This document shows positions 8,596-18,758 of a stretch of DNA of 64,000 bases, piece after piece (position 1 is the first letter of the stretch; every line of letters starts with the position of its first letter). The stretch covers positions 620,001 through 684,000 of the forward strand of contig NZ_FNUY01000001.1 in assembly GCF_900108245.1 (NCBI RefSeq). Direction: 5' to 3'. A program made the position numbers and the translations under genes. The DNA comes from Allobosea lathyri. Its GTDB lineage: Bacteria > Pseudomonadota > Alphaproteobacteria > Rhizobiales > Beijerinckiaceae. The notes beneath the pieces were generated by a model. The model was given only the letters and a program-made list of their open reading frames with translations. It ran no database searches and had not been told where the DNA came from.

Positions 8596-9045
8596 TCAGC
8601 CCAGCGCCTGCCGGTAGACGATGAAGCCCGATTTCTCGGCGACTTTGTCATAGAGTTCCTGCGCCTGCAGGTTCGTCTCATGCGTCTGCCAATAGACACG
8701 GAAGGCGCCCTTTGCCTGCGCCATCTCCCGCACGCTCTCGATCAGCTTGCGCCCTGCGCCGCTGCCGCGCGCGTCGGGCGTCGTGAAAAGATCCTGCAGA
8801 TAGCAGATGTCCTTGGCGCTCCAGGTCGTGCGGTGGAGCACCCAATGGACGATCCCGATCGCCTGTCCGTCGCGCTCGGCAATGAAGCCGCCCATCGGGT
8901 CGGAGCCGCCGGTGAGCCGGGCGAAGGTGAGGTCGTGCTGTTCGGGCGGCAGGCTGCTCTTGTAGAAGGTCAGATAGCCCTGCCAGAGCGGCCCCCAGGC
9001 TGCGCGGTCTGACGCTTCGAGCGGGCGGATGGTGATCTCGGACAT
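8596..9045 (-). CDS. GNAT family N-acetyltransferase
   Basis: A 149-residue single-domain acetyltransferase. The GNAT core is visible: the N-terminal ITIRPLEASDRAAW strand-helix, the central strands (GIVHWVLHRT, CYLQDLFTTPDARGSGAG) and motif A R-G-S-G-A-G-R-K-L for acetyl-CoA binding at about 94-102. The YLQDLFT segment resembles GNATs annotated near diamine or small-molecule acetyltransferases, but the acceptor cannot be read. It is the next gene downstream of the peroxiredoxin terminator on the minus strand, so it likely has its own promoter in 9046-9175. Confidence 0.9.
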   Translation of the reverse strand: MSEITIRPLEASDRAAWGPLWQGYLTFYKSSLPPEQHDLTFARLTGGSDPMGGFIAERDGQAIGIVHWVLHRTTWSAKDICYLQDLFTTPDARGSGAGRKLIESVREMAQAKGAFRVYWQTHETNLQAQELYDKVAEKSGFIVYRQALG

Positions 9046-9175
9046 CGGTGTCTCCTGGCAGGTTGCAGGAGGCTAGCGTCACGCCCGGCCCCTGTCTCAT
9101 GACAAGGCGATATCGCATTGATCACGCGCTGTTGGGCATCGGCCGAGAAAGTTGGCGAAGACGACAATCGCGCAC

Positions 9176-9210
9176 AAAAAAGCCCGCGCGGCGCGAGGCC
9201 GGCGCGGGCT
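9176..9210 (-). terminator. Intrinsic terminator of the peroxiredoxin gene
   Basis: A 9-bp GC-rich stem (9202-9210 with 9181-9189) is followed on the minus strand by a run of six T (complement of 9176-9181). It lies just past the stop of the gene at 9229-9714. Confidence 0.9.
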
Positions 9211-9228
9211 TGCTGATAGTGAATAGTC

Positions 9229-9714
9229 TCAGAGCTGCTCGAGCAGAGCCTCGGCGCCGGAGACGTCGGCCTTGCCGGGTGCGTCCTCGATGTTCAGCGC
9301 CTGCACGACGCCGTCTTCGACGATCATCGAATAGCGCTGCGAGCGGGTTCCCAGGCCAAAGCCCGAACCGTCCAGCGAGAGGCCGATCTCCTTGGCGAAA
9401 TCGGCGTTGCCGTCCGAGAGGAATTCGATGACGCCGGCCCCGCCGGTCGCCTTCGACCAGGCGTCCATCACGAACACGTCGTTGACGCCGGTGACCATGA
9501 TCGCGTCGACGCCCTTGGCCTTGATCTCGCTTGCCTTGCCGAGATAGCCGGGCAGGTGATTCTTGTGGCAGGTCGGCGTGAAGGCGCCGGGAACGGCGAA
9601 AAGAACGACCTTCTTGCCCTTGAACAGGTCATCCGTGGTCTTGGCGGCCGGACCGTCTGCGGTCATGATCCGGAATGTCGCCTGGGGAAGCTTGTCACCA
9701 ACCTTGATGGTCAT
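9229..9714 (-). CDS. Peroxiredoxin (Prx5/AhpE-type redoxin)
   Basis: A thiol peroxidase of 161 residues that reduces H2O2 and organic peroxides. The peroxidatic cysteine is C49 in the signature PGAFTPTCHKNHLPGY; the family arginine lies in the TRSQRYSM segment. There is no signal peptide, so it is cytoplasmic. It is 50 bp downstream of the DsbD-like periplasmic protein gene and likely co-transcribed, a pairing also seen in other Rhizobiales, and it ends at a strong terminator. Confidence 0.93.
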   Translation of the reverse strand: MTIKVGDKLPQATFRIMTADGPAAKTTDDLFKGKKVVLFAVPGAFTPTCHKNHLPGYLGKASEIKAKGVDAIMVTGVNDVFVMDAWSKATGGAGVIEFLSDGNADFAKEIGLSLDGSGFGLGTRSQRYSMIVEDGVVQALNIEDAPGKADVSGAEALLEQL

Positions 9715-9764
9715 CGCGCCTGTTCTCCGTGAAGTCTGCGGCAGGGTGCCGTCCGCGTCACGAA

Positions 9765-10616
9765 TTAGGGCTTGGCGACGGGGATGTCGAGTTCAAGTCG
9801 CGTCTCGACCGACTTCGGCGTTCCCCGCAGCGTGAAGATGAAGGGGATCGGGCCGGCCGCGCCCTTGGGCCGTTCGTTGATGCGGATCTGCGCGACCAGG
9901 CTGCCATCTGCCTGCTGGCTCAGGCGCGATTTGCCGAAGGACCACATGCCGGGTCCCTCGATGAAGACATCCTCGACCTTGCCGTCGGGCGGAACCTGCA
10001 GCACGAGGCGAAGGCCAGGGTCGACCACTTCATCATCGAGCTTCGCTTCGATGACCGAGGGCTTCTCCTTGTGCGGGCCAAGCTTGACCGGCACGGGCAC
10101 CCGCGCCTCGAAACTTTCCAGCCGTGGCGAGGTCACGGAGGTCACGCCGGGTTCCAGCCAAAGCCGCGTCTCGCCGGTGGCGGGAACGCAGATCTTTTCG
10201 CAAACCGCATAATCGAGCTTCAGCACCAGCATGACCGGTTTCGCGGGGTCGACAGGCTGGACCGACACGGGAATCACGACTTCGCCGACATAGCCGATCG
10301 AATAGCCCGCCGAATCCTGGAAGCGCTCGGGCGCCGGCCAGCGCACGTCGAGACCGCCGATATTGGTCGAGCCGCTCCAGTCGAACACCGGTGGTACGCC
10401 GAAATCGCCGGGGCTGCGCCAATAGGTCTTGTAGCCGGGCGCCATCACGATCTCGACGCCGACGCGCTGCTTTCCGGACGGCGCGGTGGCGCCCGCGATC
10501 AGGCGCAACGAGGAATGGTCACCCTTCGACCAGTTCGAAGTAGCCGCCTCCTGCGCCAAGGCAGGGGTGCCCAGCACGAACGCTGCGGCCGTCAGCAAAG
10601 GAAAAAACTGTTTCAC
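9765..10616 (-). CDS. Exported protein with DsbD N-terminal-type domain
   Basis: A 283-residue protein with a Sec signal peptide (MKQFFPLLTAAAFVLGTPALAQ) and an immunoglobulin-like domain related to the periplasmic alpha domain of DsbD/ScsB thiol reductases. A C-x3-C pair (CEKICVP) near residue 138 matches the position used for thiol exchange in these domains. No membrane (beta) or thioredoxin (gamma) domain follows, so it must rely on another partner for reducing power. Upstream of the peroxiredoxin gene and divergent from yqgE. A role in periplasmic redox handling is inference from family and context. Confidence 0.8.
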   Translation of the reverse strand: MKQFFPLLTAAAFVLGTPALAQEAATSNWSKGDHSSLRLIAGATAPSGKQRVGVEIVMAPGYKTYWRSPGDFGVPPVFDWSGSTNIGGLDVRWPAPERFQDSAGYSIGYVGEVVIPVSVQPVDPAKPVMLVLKLDYAVCEKICVPATGETRLWLEPGVTSVTSPRLESFEARVPVPVKLGPHKEKPSVIEAKLDDEVVDPGLRLVLQVPPDGKVEDVFIEGPGMWSFGKSRLSQQADGSLVAQIRINERPKGAAGPIPFIFTLRGTPKSVETRLELDIPVAKP

Positions 10617-10813
10617 ACTGCTGACTTATGCGTTGCGAGACGAAATTGCGAACAAAACCTCTTCCTTTGCGCGATGACCGCGCAATGGGGCGATGACTGC
10701 GGAACGATCACAGATGCGAATATTGACCCATGAATGGGGCGCAATCGCGATGTCGGTTTTTCAACCTGCGCTACCAGTTCACAGCGAGGGTGAAAGTGCT
10801 CTAGCATGCAGCC

Positions 10814-11425
10814 ATGAAGATCGGCTCAAATCAGCGTGTCAGTGGTCGCAGCTATCTCGACGGACAATGTCTGATCGCGATGCCCGGCATGTCCGATACC
10901 CGTTTCAACCGCAGCGTCGTCTATATCTGCGCGCATTCGGAGGATGGCGCGATGGGCATCATCCTCAACAAGCCTGCGCCAGACACGAAATTTCCCGACC
11001 TTCTTGTCCAGCTCGATGTCATTCCCTCCGAGGAGCTGATCCGCCTGCCGAGCCAGGCCGAGCGCATGCAGGTGCTGCGGGGCGGACCGGTGGAGACCAA
11101 GCGCGGCTTCGTCCTGCACTCTGCCGATTTCTTCCTGGAATCAGCGACGCTCCCGATCGATGACGGTATCTGCCTGACGGCGACGCTGGACATCCTGCGC
11201 GCCATCGCCATCGGCAGCGGCCCCGAGAATGCTGTGCTGGCGCTGGGTTACGCAGGCTGGGGCGCCGGACAGCTCGAATCGGAAATCCAGTCGAATGGCT
11301 GGCTGCATTGCGCTGCCGACGCCGCGCTGCTGTTCGACGAGGTCATCGAGACCAAATATCACCGCGCGCTTGGCAAGATCGGCATCGATCCCGCCTTCCT
11401 GTCCCGGGAAGCCGGACACGCCTGA
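10814..11425 (+). CDS. YqgE/AlgH family protein
   Basis: A 203-residue DUF179 protein. The family hallmarks are visible: [18 protein letters not shown] at about 15-32, [13 protein letters not shown] at about 42-54, the GGPV segment ([15 protein letters not shown]) and [14 protein letters not shown] at about 146-159. YqgE is a cytoplasmic protein of uncertain role, often near ruvX or redox genes and once proposed as a transcriptional regulator (AlgH). It is divergent from the DsbD-like gene across a 197-bp shared promoter region. Confidence 0.92.
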   Translation: MKIGSNQRVSGRSYLDGQCLIAMPGMSDTRFNRSVVYICAHSEDGAMGIILNKPAPDTKFPDLLVQLDVIPSEELIRLPSQAERMQVLRGGPVETKRGFVLHSADFFLESATLPIDDGICLTATLDILRAIAIGSGPENAVLALGYAGWGAGQLESEIQSNGWLHCAADAALLFDEVIETKYHRALGKIGIDPAFLSREAGHA

Positions 11426-11431
11426 GCTGTT

Positions 11432-11448
11432 AGGCTCTCCGACGGAGA
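11432..11448. terminator. Short convergent hairpin
   Basis: A perfect 7-bp stem (GCTCTCC / GGAGAGC, three-base loop) sits between the convergent yqgE and EAL-domain genes. There is no T-run, so terminator activity is uncertain. Confidence 0.4.
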
Positions 11449-11455
11449 GCGAGCC

Positions 11456-14395
11456 TCAGGCCGCCTCGGTGGAGGCGGCGCGCGCGCCCATCAGCCGGCG
11501 TGCCTCTGCTGCCGTCATCGGCTGGCCGAAGATGTAGCCCTGCGCATATTGGCAACCGAGCTGGTAGAGCTCGATCGCATCGGATTCGGTCTCCGCGCCT
11601 TCTGCTACGACATCCATGCGCAGGTCAGCCGCGAGCTGGACGATCGAGCGCAGGATCACCGGCGGCTTGCCGTTGCCCATCTGCCGCACGAAGCTCTGGT
11701 CGACCTTGATCGTGTCGAAGGGGAAGCGCTGCAGATAGGACAGCGACGAATAGCCCGTCCCGAAATCGTCGAGGGAAAGACCGGCGCCGAGTTCGCGGAT
11801 GCGGCTCAGCATCTGCGCGGCATATTCCGGATTCTCCATCACCAGGCTCTCGGTGATCTCGAGCTTCAGCGTGCCCGGCAGGATGCGCCGGCGGCCCAGC
11901 ACCGTCTTGACGTCGTGCAGCAGGTCGTGCCGCAGCAACTGCCGGCTGGAGACGTTGACGCTGGCGAAGATCGGCGGGTCGACCTCGAGCGCCGCCTGCC
12001 ACGCTTCCAGCTCGCGCGCCGTGCGATCCATTACATAGACGCCGAGATCGACGATCAGCCCGGTTTCCTCGGCGATGGAGAGGAAGTCCTGGGGCATCAG
12101 CCGGCCTTCGCGCGGATGGTCCCAGCGTACCAGAGCCTCGAAGCCGGCAATGGTCCGGTCCTCCAGCCTGACGATTGGCTGGTACATCACCTGGATCTCG
12201 CCGCGCTCGATCGCCCGGCGCAGGTCGCTTTCCAGTGCGAGCCGGTCGTTGCGGTCCGTCCGCATCGCCGGCACGAAGACTTCGATCTTGTTGCCGCCCT
12301 GCCGCTTGGCATGGGCCATGGCGAGTTCGGCGTTCTTCAGCGCATCGTCCTTGCGCGCGGCGGGCGCTGGATCGAACAACGCGAGCCCGATAGATGGCGT
12401 CAGCACGATCTCGCGCTCGGCAAAAGTCACGGGAGTCGAGACGGCGCGGCGCACCAGTTCCGCCAGCGCCAGGATGCGCTCTGGGTCGCGCTCCGAGACC
12501 AGGATCATCGCGAAAGTGTCGCCGCCGATGCGGGCCAGCGTGTCCTGAGCCCTGAGCAGGCGGCCGAGACGGCGCGCCAGCGTCAGCAGGATCGAATCGC
12601 CTGCCGAGAAACCGACGGATTCGTTGACCTGCTTGAAGCGGTCGATATCGATGACGAGCACGGTCGGGCGGATGTTCTCGTCGGCGCGGGTGAAGCCGAA
12701 GACTGCCCCTAGCCGGTCCTGGAACAGCTTGCGGTTCGGCAGCCCGGTCAGATTGTCATGCACGGCGTCGTGCAGCAGGCGCTCCTGCGCGGTCCGCTGT
12801 TCGGTGACATCAGACAGCGTGCCGATGACGCGGATGACCTCGCCGTCCGAGCCGATGACCGGCCGGGCCTTGAGGTTGAACCAGTGATAGGCGCCATTGG
12901 CCGAGCGCAGGCGCACGTCGAGATAGAGCTTGCCGCGGCGCTGCTCCAGCACGGCATCGAGCGTAACGCGGTAGCGATCGCGATCGGCCACATGCATGTG
13001 TTCCAACCAGCGCGAGGCCGAACCTTCGAGTGACCCGCGCGGCAGTCCGAGCAGCGTTTCGATCTGCGGCGAGACGAAGATCTTGTCGGCGCTGACATCC
13101 CAGTCGAAGACGAGATCGCCGGAGCCCGACAAGGCAAGCGCGCGACGCTCGGTATCGGAGACCAGCCCTTGCGACAATGCGCCGCCGGCAAAGGCGTGCT
13201 GGATCACCGTGAAGCCGATCAGCAGGACGATCAGGACGAGACCGCCCAACAAGGCAGGCGCGACCAGATCGCGTTGAAATTGCCCGGTCACCGTAAAGCC
13301 GGCGGCCGTGACCCAGACCGCCAGGAGGAACCAGGTCGGGATCAGCATCACCGCCCGCTCATAGCCATGCGTCGCCAGATGCAGGATCAGCACGAAGCCG
13401 ACAGCCGCCACCGCCGCGATCGATATGCGCGCGATGCCGGAAGCCATCGGTGCGTCGAACACGGCAAGGCCAGTCAACCCGGCAAGGCCGAGGATCCAGA
13501 TGATCGTGACGTGGCTGTAGCGCACATGCCAGCGTGACAGGTTGAGATAGGCGAAGAGAAAGACGAGCAATGTCGCCGCCAGCACGACCTCGGCGCCGGC
13601 TCGGTATATTCGTTCTATCGCCGGGGTCAGCGGGAAGATGCGCTGGAAGAAGCCGAAATCGAGACCCGCATAGGCCAGAACCGCCCAGGCAAGCGCGGCC
13701 GCCGCCGGGAAGATCACCGCGCCCTTGACCACGAAGATGATGGTCAGGAACAGCGCCAGCAGGCCGGCAATGCCGATGATGATGCCCTTGTAGAGCGTCA
13801 GCCCGTTGGTCTTCTGGCGATAGGCCTCCTGCTCGAACAGATAGAGCTGCGGCAGGTTCGGCGATTTCAGCTCGGCGACGAAAGTGACCGTGGTTCCCGG
13901 GTCGAGCGTGATCAGGAAGACATCCGCGTCCGGGCTCGCCTCGCGTTCGGGCGAGAGGCCCTGGCTCGCGGTCACCGCTTCGATGCGGGTGTCGCCGAGA
14001 TCGGGCCAGATCACGCCGGAGCCGATCAGCCTGTGGAAAGGCGCGACCAGCAGCCGGTCGATCTGCTCGTCCGAGTCGTTGGTGAGCGCGAAGACGATCC
14101 AGTCGGGCCTTGCGCCGGATTCGCGCGCGCGCACCGCGATGCGGCGCACGATGCCGTCAGGCCCCGGCGCCGTCGAGATCTGGATGACGTCGCCGTCGGA
14201 TTTGTTGCGCTCGACGACATTGGTCAGGTCGATCACGGGGACATCGACAGGCACACGAACGGCTTCGACGGCCAGGGCCGGATTGGTAGCCGCGAATGTG
14301 AACCACAAGGCGAGCCCGGCGACGGCGAGGCCAAACCGGAGGAGTCGGTCGGGAATGGACAAGCGGCGCTCGCGGCTGGGACGGAAGACTGTCAT
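11456..14395 (-). CDS. Membrane PAS-GGDEF-EAL cyclic-di-GMP phosphodiesterase
   Basis: A 979-residue membrane signalling protein. Order: N-terminal hydrophobic anchor, an extracytoplasmic sensor region of about 150 residues, about seven transmembrane helices (roughly 195-400), PAS (418-533), GGDEF (550-700) and EAL (715-965). The EAL domain keeps its catalytic set ([44 protein letters not shown]), so c-di-GMP hydrolysis is likely. The GGDEF signature is GGDTF, with the key acidic residue replaced, so cyclase activity is unlikely and the domain may bind GTP as a regulator. ATG 14395 is chosen before the anchor; a GTG at 14476 overlapping the upstream stop (GTGA) is an alternative. Confidence 0.9.
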   Translation of the reverse strand: MTVFRPSRERRLSIPDRLLRFGLAVAGLALWFTFAATNPALAVEAVRVPVDVPVIDLTNVVERNKSDGDVIQISTAPGPDGIVRRIAVRARESGARPDWIVFALTNDSDEQIDRLLVAPFHRLIGSGVIWPDLGDTRIEAVTASQGLSPEREASPDADVFLITLDPGTTVTFVAELKSPNLPQLYLFEQEAYRQKTNGLTLYKGIIIGIAGLLALFLTIIFVVKGAVIFPAAAALAWAVLAYAGLDFGFFQRIFPLTPAIERIYRAGAEVVLAATLLVFLFAYLNLSRWHVRYSHVTIIWILGLAGLTGLAVFDAPMASGIARISIAAVAAVGFVLILHLATHGYERAVMLIPTWFLLAVWVTAAGFTVTGQFQRDLVAPALLGGLVLIVLLIGFTVIQHAFAGGALSQGLVSDTERRALALSGSGDLVFDWDVSADKIFVSPQIETLLGLPRGSLEGSASRWLEHMHVADRDRYRVTLDAVLEQRRGKLYLDVRLRSANGAYHWFNLKARPVIGSDGEVIRVIGTLSDVTEQRTAQERLLHDAVHDNLTGLPNRKLFQDRLGAVFGFTRADENIRPTVLVIDIDRFKQVNESVGFSAGDSILLTLARRLGRLLRAQDTLARIGGDTFAMILVSERDPERILALAELVRRAVSTPVTFAEREIVLTPSIGLALFDPAPAARKDDALKNAELAMAHAKRQGGNKIEVFVPAMRTDRNDRLALESDLRRAIERGEIQVMYQPIVRLEDRTIAGFEALVRWDHPREGRLMPQDFLSIAEETGLIVDLGVYVMDRTARELEAWQAALEVDPPIFASVNVSSRQLLRHDLLHDVKTVLGRRRILPGTLKLEITESLVMENPEYAAQMLSRIRELGAGLSLDDFGTGYSSLSYLQRFPFDTIKVDQSFVRQMGNGKPPVILRSIVQLAADLRMDVVAEGAETESDAIELYQLGCQYAQGYIFGQPMTAAEARRLMGARAASTEAA

Positions 14396-14472
14396 TACAA
14401 TTTGAGCGACCAGTCCTATCGGCGGCTCATGGCGAGGGCAAGGCATGGAGTGCCCCGCCGAGCCCCACCTGA

Positions 14473-15072
14473 TCACCGGTTGTCCCCCGGAACGTGGTCG
14501 CCCGAGAGGGCGGCATAGAGCAGATGATCGGCCCAGACGCCGTTGATCCGCAGATAGGAGCGCGCCACGCCCTCATGCTGGAAGCCGACGCGTTCCAGCA
14601 GCCGGCGCGAGGGCTCGTTATTGGGCAGGCAGGCCGCCTCGACCCTGTGCAGCGCCAGATCAGAAAAGGCGAAGCGCAACGCGCCCCGCACCGCTTCCGT
14701 CATGTAGCCCTTGCCGGCATGGCGCTGGCCCATCCAGTAGCCCAGCGTGCAGGCCTGTGCGACGCCGCGGCGCACGAGCCCGAGGGTCAGGCCGCCGAGC
14801 AGCGCGTCCGAACGGCTGTCGAAGATGAAGAGCGAATAGGCCTCGTCGCTGGCGATCTCGCGTGCCGCGCGCTTGGTCCGGAGGCGAAACGAGGTGCGGG
14901 TCAGGTCGTCCTCGTTCCAGACCGGCTCCCACGGCGTCAGGAAGGCGCGGCTTTCCATGCGCAACATCGCCCAGTCCGAATAATCGGCGGCCTGGGGCGC
15001 CCGAAGCACGAGATTGGGCGTGCGGAACAGGGGGCGTGTCGGGGGCTCGCTCGGGAAGCGGAAGAGCGCCAT
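14473..15072 (-). CDS. RimJ/RimL-type GNAT acetyltransferase
   Basis: A 199-residue acetyltransferase of the ribosomal-protein-alanine N-acetyltransferase branch. [22 protein letters not shown] is the N-terminal core, [18 protein letters not shown] carries the acetyl-CoA loop at about 124-141, and [23 protein letters not shown] is the conserved C-terminal motif. It starts 6 bp after the M16 peptidase stop and belongs to the thrC-M16-GNAT run, the arrangement seen in many Rhizobiales. Whether it modifies S5 (RimJ), L12 (RimL) or another target cannot be decided. Confidence 0.92.
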   Translation of the reverse strand: MALFRFPSEPPTRPLFRTPNLVLRAPQAADYSDWAMLRMESRAFLTPWEPVWNEDDLTRTSFRLRTKRAAREIASDEAYSLFIFDSRSDALLGGLTLGLVRRGVAQACTLGYWMGQRHAGKGYMTEAVRGALRFAFSDLALHRVEAACLPNNEPSRRLLERVGFQHEGVARSYLRINGVWADHLLYAALSGDHVPGDNR

Positions 15073-15078
15073 CGCCGG

Positions 15079-16422
15079 TCAGTCCGCTGCTCGCGCCGCA
15101 TGCAGCAGCCGCTTGGCTGGCGGCAACCCCTGAAGAGGACCCACAGCCGCGATCGTCGGCTGGTGGCCGAGCAACGAGCGCCCGGCAGCGCGGACATCGT
15201 CCAGCGTCACCGCGTCTAAGCGCGCCGACAGCTCCTCGCGAGGGATGGCACGGCCGAAGAGCAGGACCTGCCGCGCCATCTGCTCGAGCTTGCCACCGGG
15301 ACTTTCCAGCGAGGCGAGCAGCCCGACCTTCATCTGGGCGCGGGCGCGGGCGACTTCGACTTCACTCACATCTTCAGCCGCCTTGCGCAGGCTGGCGAGC
15401 GCGACTTCGATCAACTCCGCGACATCTTCGGGCGCTGTGCCAGCGCTGATGCCGAAGACACCGCAATCCGAGAATGGCCAATGGAAGGCGTCGATGGCAT
15501 AGGCCAGGCCGCGCTGCTCGCGCACCTCCTGGAACAGCCGCGACGACAGGCCGCCTCCCAGCACCGAGGAAAAGATCTGCAGCGGGTAGTGCGCGCCGTC
15601 CTTGAAAGGCAGGCCCGGGAAGCCGAGCACGAGATGAACCTGCTCCTCGTCGCCCTTGATCCGCGCTTCGCCACCGACATAGCGGCCATCGGTGCGGGCC
15701 AGCGGCGCTGCGGGCTTTGCGGGCAACGCGGAGAGATGCTGCTTGGCCAGCGCGACGAGCTGCTCGTGATCGACCGCGCCCGACGCCGCCAGCACCATGT
15801 TGCCGGCGTGATAATGCCTGGCGAGATAGGCGCGGATCGCATCGGGCGTAAAACCCTTGACCGTCTTTGCCGTGCCTAGGATCGGCCGGCCGAGGGGCTG
15901 GTCCGGGAAGGCGGCCTGCAGGAAGCGGTCATAGACGAGATCGTCCGGCGTATCCTGGACGGCGCTGATCTCCTGCAGGATCACGCCCTTCTCGCGCTTC
16001 AGCTCCTCATCGGTCAAAGCCGGCGCGGTCAGGATATCCGAGAGGATATCGACAGCGAGGCCCAGGTCAGAGCCGAGGACGCGGGCGGTGTAGCAGGTAT
16101 ATTCGACTGAGGTCGCCGCGTTGAGATCGCCGCCGACGCTCTCGATCTCCTCGGCGATCTCCAGCGCGTTGCGCCGCGCCGTGCCCTTGAAGGCCATGTG
16201 TTCGAGCAGATGGGCAAGGCCATGCTCGTGAGGAAGCTCGTCGCGCGAGCCCGCGCCGATCCAGATGCCGAGCGACACGGTCGCCGCATGGTCCATGCGC
16301 TGCGAAACGATGCGCAGCCCCGAAGGCAGGATCGTCAGGCCGACATCGGGGTCGTGCTTGCCATGGCCATCGGGAACCGGAGCCACGATCGCAGCCGTCT
16401 CGGCCGGCCCTGTCGCGCTCAT
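15079..16422 (-). CDS. M16 family zinc peptidase (processing-peptidase-like)
   Basis: A 447-residue pitrilysin-family metallopeptidase related to the beta subunit of mitochondrial processing peptidase and bacterial PqqL/YmxG-type proteins. The inverted zinc motif HLLEH is at 71-75 (H71, E74, H75). The downstream acidic zinc ligand lies in the EIAEEIESVGGDLNA helix region, and the glycine-rich loop is GGGLSSRLFQEVRE. Its ATG overlaps the thrC stop as ATGA, indicating translational coupling. Likely cytoplasmic, since no signal peptide is present; substrate unknown. Confidence 0.93.
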   Translation of the reverse strand: MSATGPAETAAIVAPVPDGHGKHDPDVGLTILPSGLRIVSQRMDHAATVSLGIWIGAGSRDELPHEHGLAHLLEHMAFKGTARRNALEIAEEIESVGGDLNAATSVEYTCYTARVLGSDLGLAVDILSDILTAPALTDEELKREKGVILQEISAVQDTPDDLVYDRFLQAAFPDQPLGRPILGTAKTVKGFTPDAIRAYLARHYHAGNMVLAASGAVDHEQLVALAKQHLSALPAKPAAPLARTDGRYVGGEARIKGDEEQVHLVLGFPGLPFKDGAHYPLQIFSSVLGGGLSSRLFQEVREQRGLAYAIDAFHWPFSDCGVFGISAGTAPEDVAELIEVALASLRKAAEDVSEVEVARARAQMKVGLLASLESPGGKLEQMARQVLLFGRAIPREELSARLDAVTLDDVRAAGRSLLGHQPTIAAVGPLQGLPPAKRLLHAARAAD

Positions 16423-17834
16423 GCTGCCGCTCCCCTGACCGCGCGCGCATTCTGCCGCACGAAATCCTCGACGCGGGCCAGATCGTTGGGCAGGCAGGTA
16501 AAGCGCTCCTTGCGCTCCATCAGATCCGCCAGATGTGCGGGCAAAGCAGGCGTCACGCCGCTGGCGGCTGCGACCGCCGCCGGGAATTTGGCGGGATGAG
16601 CGGTGCCGAGCACGATCATCGGCGTGGCCGGATCTGCCTTCAGACCCTGTCGCGCCGCGCCGACGCCGATCGCGGTGTGGGGATCGAGCAGATAGCCGGC
16701 CTCGCGCCAGGTCCGGTCGATCTCGGCGGCGGTGGCTGTCTCATCGATCGCTGCCGCATCGAACTCGCTGCGGATTTTTGCGAGCGGTTCGGCCTCGATC
16801 TCGAAACGCCCCGACTGCTGCAAGGATTGCATCAGGCGGCGGACGGCGGCGCCGTCGCGGCCATGCACCTCGAACAGCAGCCGCTCGAAATTGGAGGAGA
16901 TCTGGATGTCCATCGAAGGCGAGGTCGTCGCCGCCACGCCGCGCATCTCATAGGCGCCGCTGGCCAAGGTCCGCGCCAGGATGTCGTTGCTATTGGTGCC
17001 GATCAGCAGCCGCTCGATCGGCAGGCCCATGCGCTTGGCGACGAAGCCCGCCAGAACATCGCCGAAATTGCCGGTCGGCACGGCGAAGGAGACCTTTCGC
17101 GCCGGCCCGCCGAGCGCCACCGCGGAGGTGAAATAATACACCACCTGCGCCGCGATCCGGGCCCAGTTGATCGAGTTGACGCCCGACAGCCCGATCTCGT
17201 CGCGGAATGCATGATGGTTGAACATCGCCTTCAGCAGGTTCTGGCAATCGTCGAAGGTCCCGTCGACCGCGATGGCATGGACGTTGGGCGCATCGACCGT
17301 GGTCATCTGCCGGCGCTGCACATCCGAAACCCGGCCCTGCGGATAGAGGATGAAGACATCAACACGCGACAGGCCCTTGAAGGCGTCGATCGCGGCGCCG
17401 CCGGTATCGCCCGAGGTCGCGCCGACGATCGTGGCGCGCTCTCCGCGCAAGGTCAGCACATGGTCCATCAGCCGCCCGAGCAGCTGCATCGCCACGTCCT
17501 TGAAGGCGAGCGTCGGTCCATGGAAGAGTTCGAGCACGAAGAGGTTGTCGCCGAGCTGCGTCAGCGGGCAGACGGCCGGATGCCGGAAGCTGGCATAGGC
17601 CTCGGCGATCATCTCGCTCAGCGCCTTGCTTTCGATATCGCCATCGGTCAGCGCGCCCAGGACCCGCTCGGCAACCTCGGCATAGGGCTTGCCGGCGAAA
17701 CCGGCGATCTCGCTCTGATCGAGCACCGGCCAGCTCTTCGGAACATAGAGCCCGCCATCGCGGGCAAGACCGGCAAGAAGAGCGTCGGAAAAGGAGAGCG
17801 CGGGAGCTTCCCCGCGGGTGGAAACATGCAGCAC
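16419..17834 (-). CDS. thrC: Threonine synthase
   Basis: Converts O-phosphohomoserine to L-threonine with PLP, completing the pathway begun by thrB at 6260-7225. The 471-residue protein belongs to the long (fungal/proteobacterial) class, beginning with the MLHVSTRGEAPALSFSDALLAGL threonine-synthase N-domain. The PLP lysine lies in ELFHGPTLAFKDVAMQLLG at about 110, and the phosphate-binding loop is GATSGDTGGAA. First gene of a thrC-M16-GNAT run, coupled to the peptidase by an ATGA overlap. The 159-bp gap upstream to SURF1 may hold its own promoter. Confidence 0.97.
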   Translation of the reverse strand: MLHVSTRGEAPALSFSDALLAGLARDGGLYVPKSWPVLDQSEIAGFAGKPYAEVAERVLGALTDGDIESKALSEMIAEAYASFRHPAVCPLTQLGDNLFVLELFHGPTLAFKDVAMQLLGRLMDHVLTLRGERATIVGATSGDTGGAAIDAFKGLSRVDVFILYPQGRVSDVQRRQMTTVDAPNVHAIAVDGTFDDCQNLLKAMFNHHAFRDEIGLSGVNSINWARIAAQVVYYFTSAVALGGPARKVSFAVPTGNFGDVLAGFVAKRMGLPIERLLIGTNSNDILARTLASGAYEMRGVAATTSPSMDIQISSNFERLLFEVHGRDGAAVRRLMQSLQQSGRFEIEAEPLAKIRSEFDAAAIDETATAAEIDRTWREAGYLLDPHTAIGVGAARQGLKADPATPMIVLGTAHPAKFPAAVAAASGVTPALPAHLADLMERKERFTCLPNDLARVEDFVRQNARAVRGAAA

Positions 17835-17993
17835 GGTTTCGGGCCTCGATGATCGTGGCTGATGCTATAGGCCGGGAGCGGAATTAGGGCAAAGGTTGCT
17901 GCGGCCTGCCGGCCATTCCTTGAGGGAAGGCGCGCCGGCGCTATGGCCGGACGACGCGGTAGCGCAGCGGCACGACGATCGGGCGTGAGAGCC

Positions 17994-18758
17994 TCAGACC
18001 GAAGGGCGCTGCCGCCCCTGCCATGCGAAAGCGCCGAACACGCCAAGCAACGTCAGCGCCAGACCGAACCATGTCAGCGCATAGGACAGATGGTTGTCGG
18101 GTATCCGGGCGATCAGTTCTTTCGCGTCCACGCCGGCCGGTGGGATGAGGCCGTTACCCTCACGCTCGGCTTCGAGATAGAAGGGCGCGGCATTGGTCAG
18201 GCCGAGCGAGGCTGCGATCGCGGCCGGGTCGCGCGTGTAGAATTCGCGGTTTGCCGGCAGGTCGGCGGGGGTGAAACTGCCGCGTGCCTCCGGCGCGCGC
18301 AGGAAGCCCGTGACGCGGGCAGGGCCGCTTGCCGGCGTGATCTCGCCGAGCCGGCCCTCGGGCACGAAGCCGCGATTGATCAGGATGAGGCCGCCGTCAT
18401 CCAACCGAAAACCCTGGAAGATCCAGCGGCCGAAGCCGGATAGCTGGCGTGTGCCGGGAGCGCCGGCGGCGATCGTCGTGCGCACGCCCGCGAAGGCGCC
18501 GTCCACGAAGGTGCCGCTGGCCGCGACCCGCGTCAGGTCGAGTTTGCTCGGATCGAGATTGGCCCAGTCCGCAGCGGCAGGCATCGAAGCGGGCGCCCCG
18601 CTCGCCTGCGCTTCCAGCCTTGAGATGAAGGCGTGCTTTTCGCCCATCCGCATGATCTGCCAGCTGCCCAGCGTGCAGAGCACCAGCGTTCCGGCAATGG
18701 TGAGCAGCGCCGGCAGCAGCAGCGAGACGCGTCGCGTGGGGGCCGTCATCTCGCTCAC
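17994..18758 (-). CDS. SURF1 family cytochrome oxidase assembly protein
   Basis: A 254-residue inner-membrane protein required for efficient insertion of heme a into oxidase subunit I. The typical layout is present: an N-terminal TM (LLLPALLTIAGTLVLCTLGSW), the large periplasmic domain with GFRLDDGGLILINRGFVP at about 125-142, and a C-terminal TM (YALTWFGLALTLLGVFGAFAW) preceded by NHLSYALTW. Its ATG overlaps the DUF983 stop (ATGA), so it is the last gene of the cytochrome oxidase operon. Confidence 0.94.
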   Translation of the reverse strand: MSEMTAPTRRVSLLLPALLTIAGTLVLCTLGSWQIMRMGEKHAFISRLEAQASGAPASMPAAADWANLDPSKLDLTRVAASGTFVDGAFAGVRTTIAAGAPGTRQLSGFGRWIFQGFRLDDGGLILINRGFVPEGRLGEITPASGPARVTGFLRAPEARGSFTPADLPANREFYTRDPAAIAASLGLTNAAPFYLEAEREGNGLIPPAGVDAKELIARIPDNHLSYALTWFGLALTLLGVFGAFAWQGRQRPSV

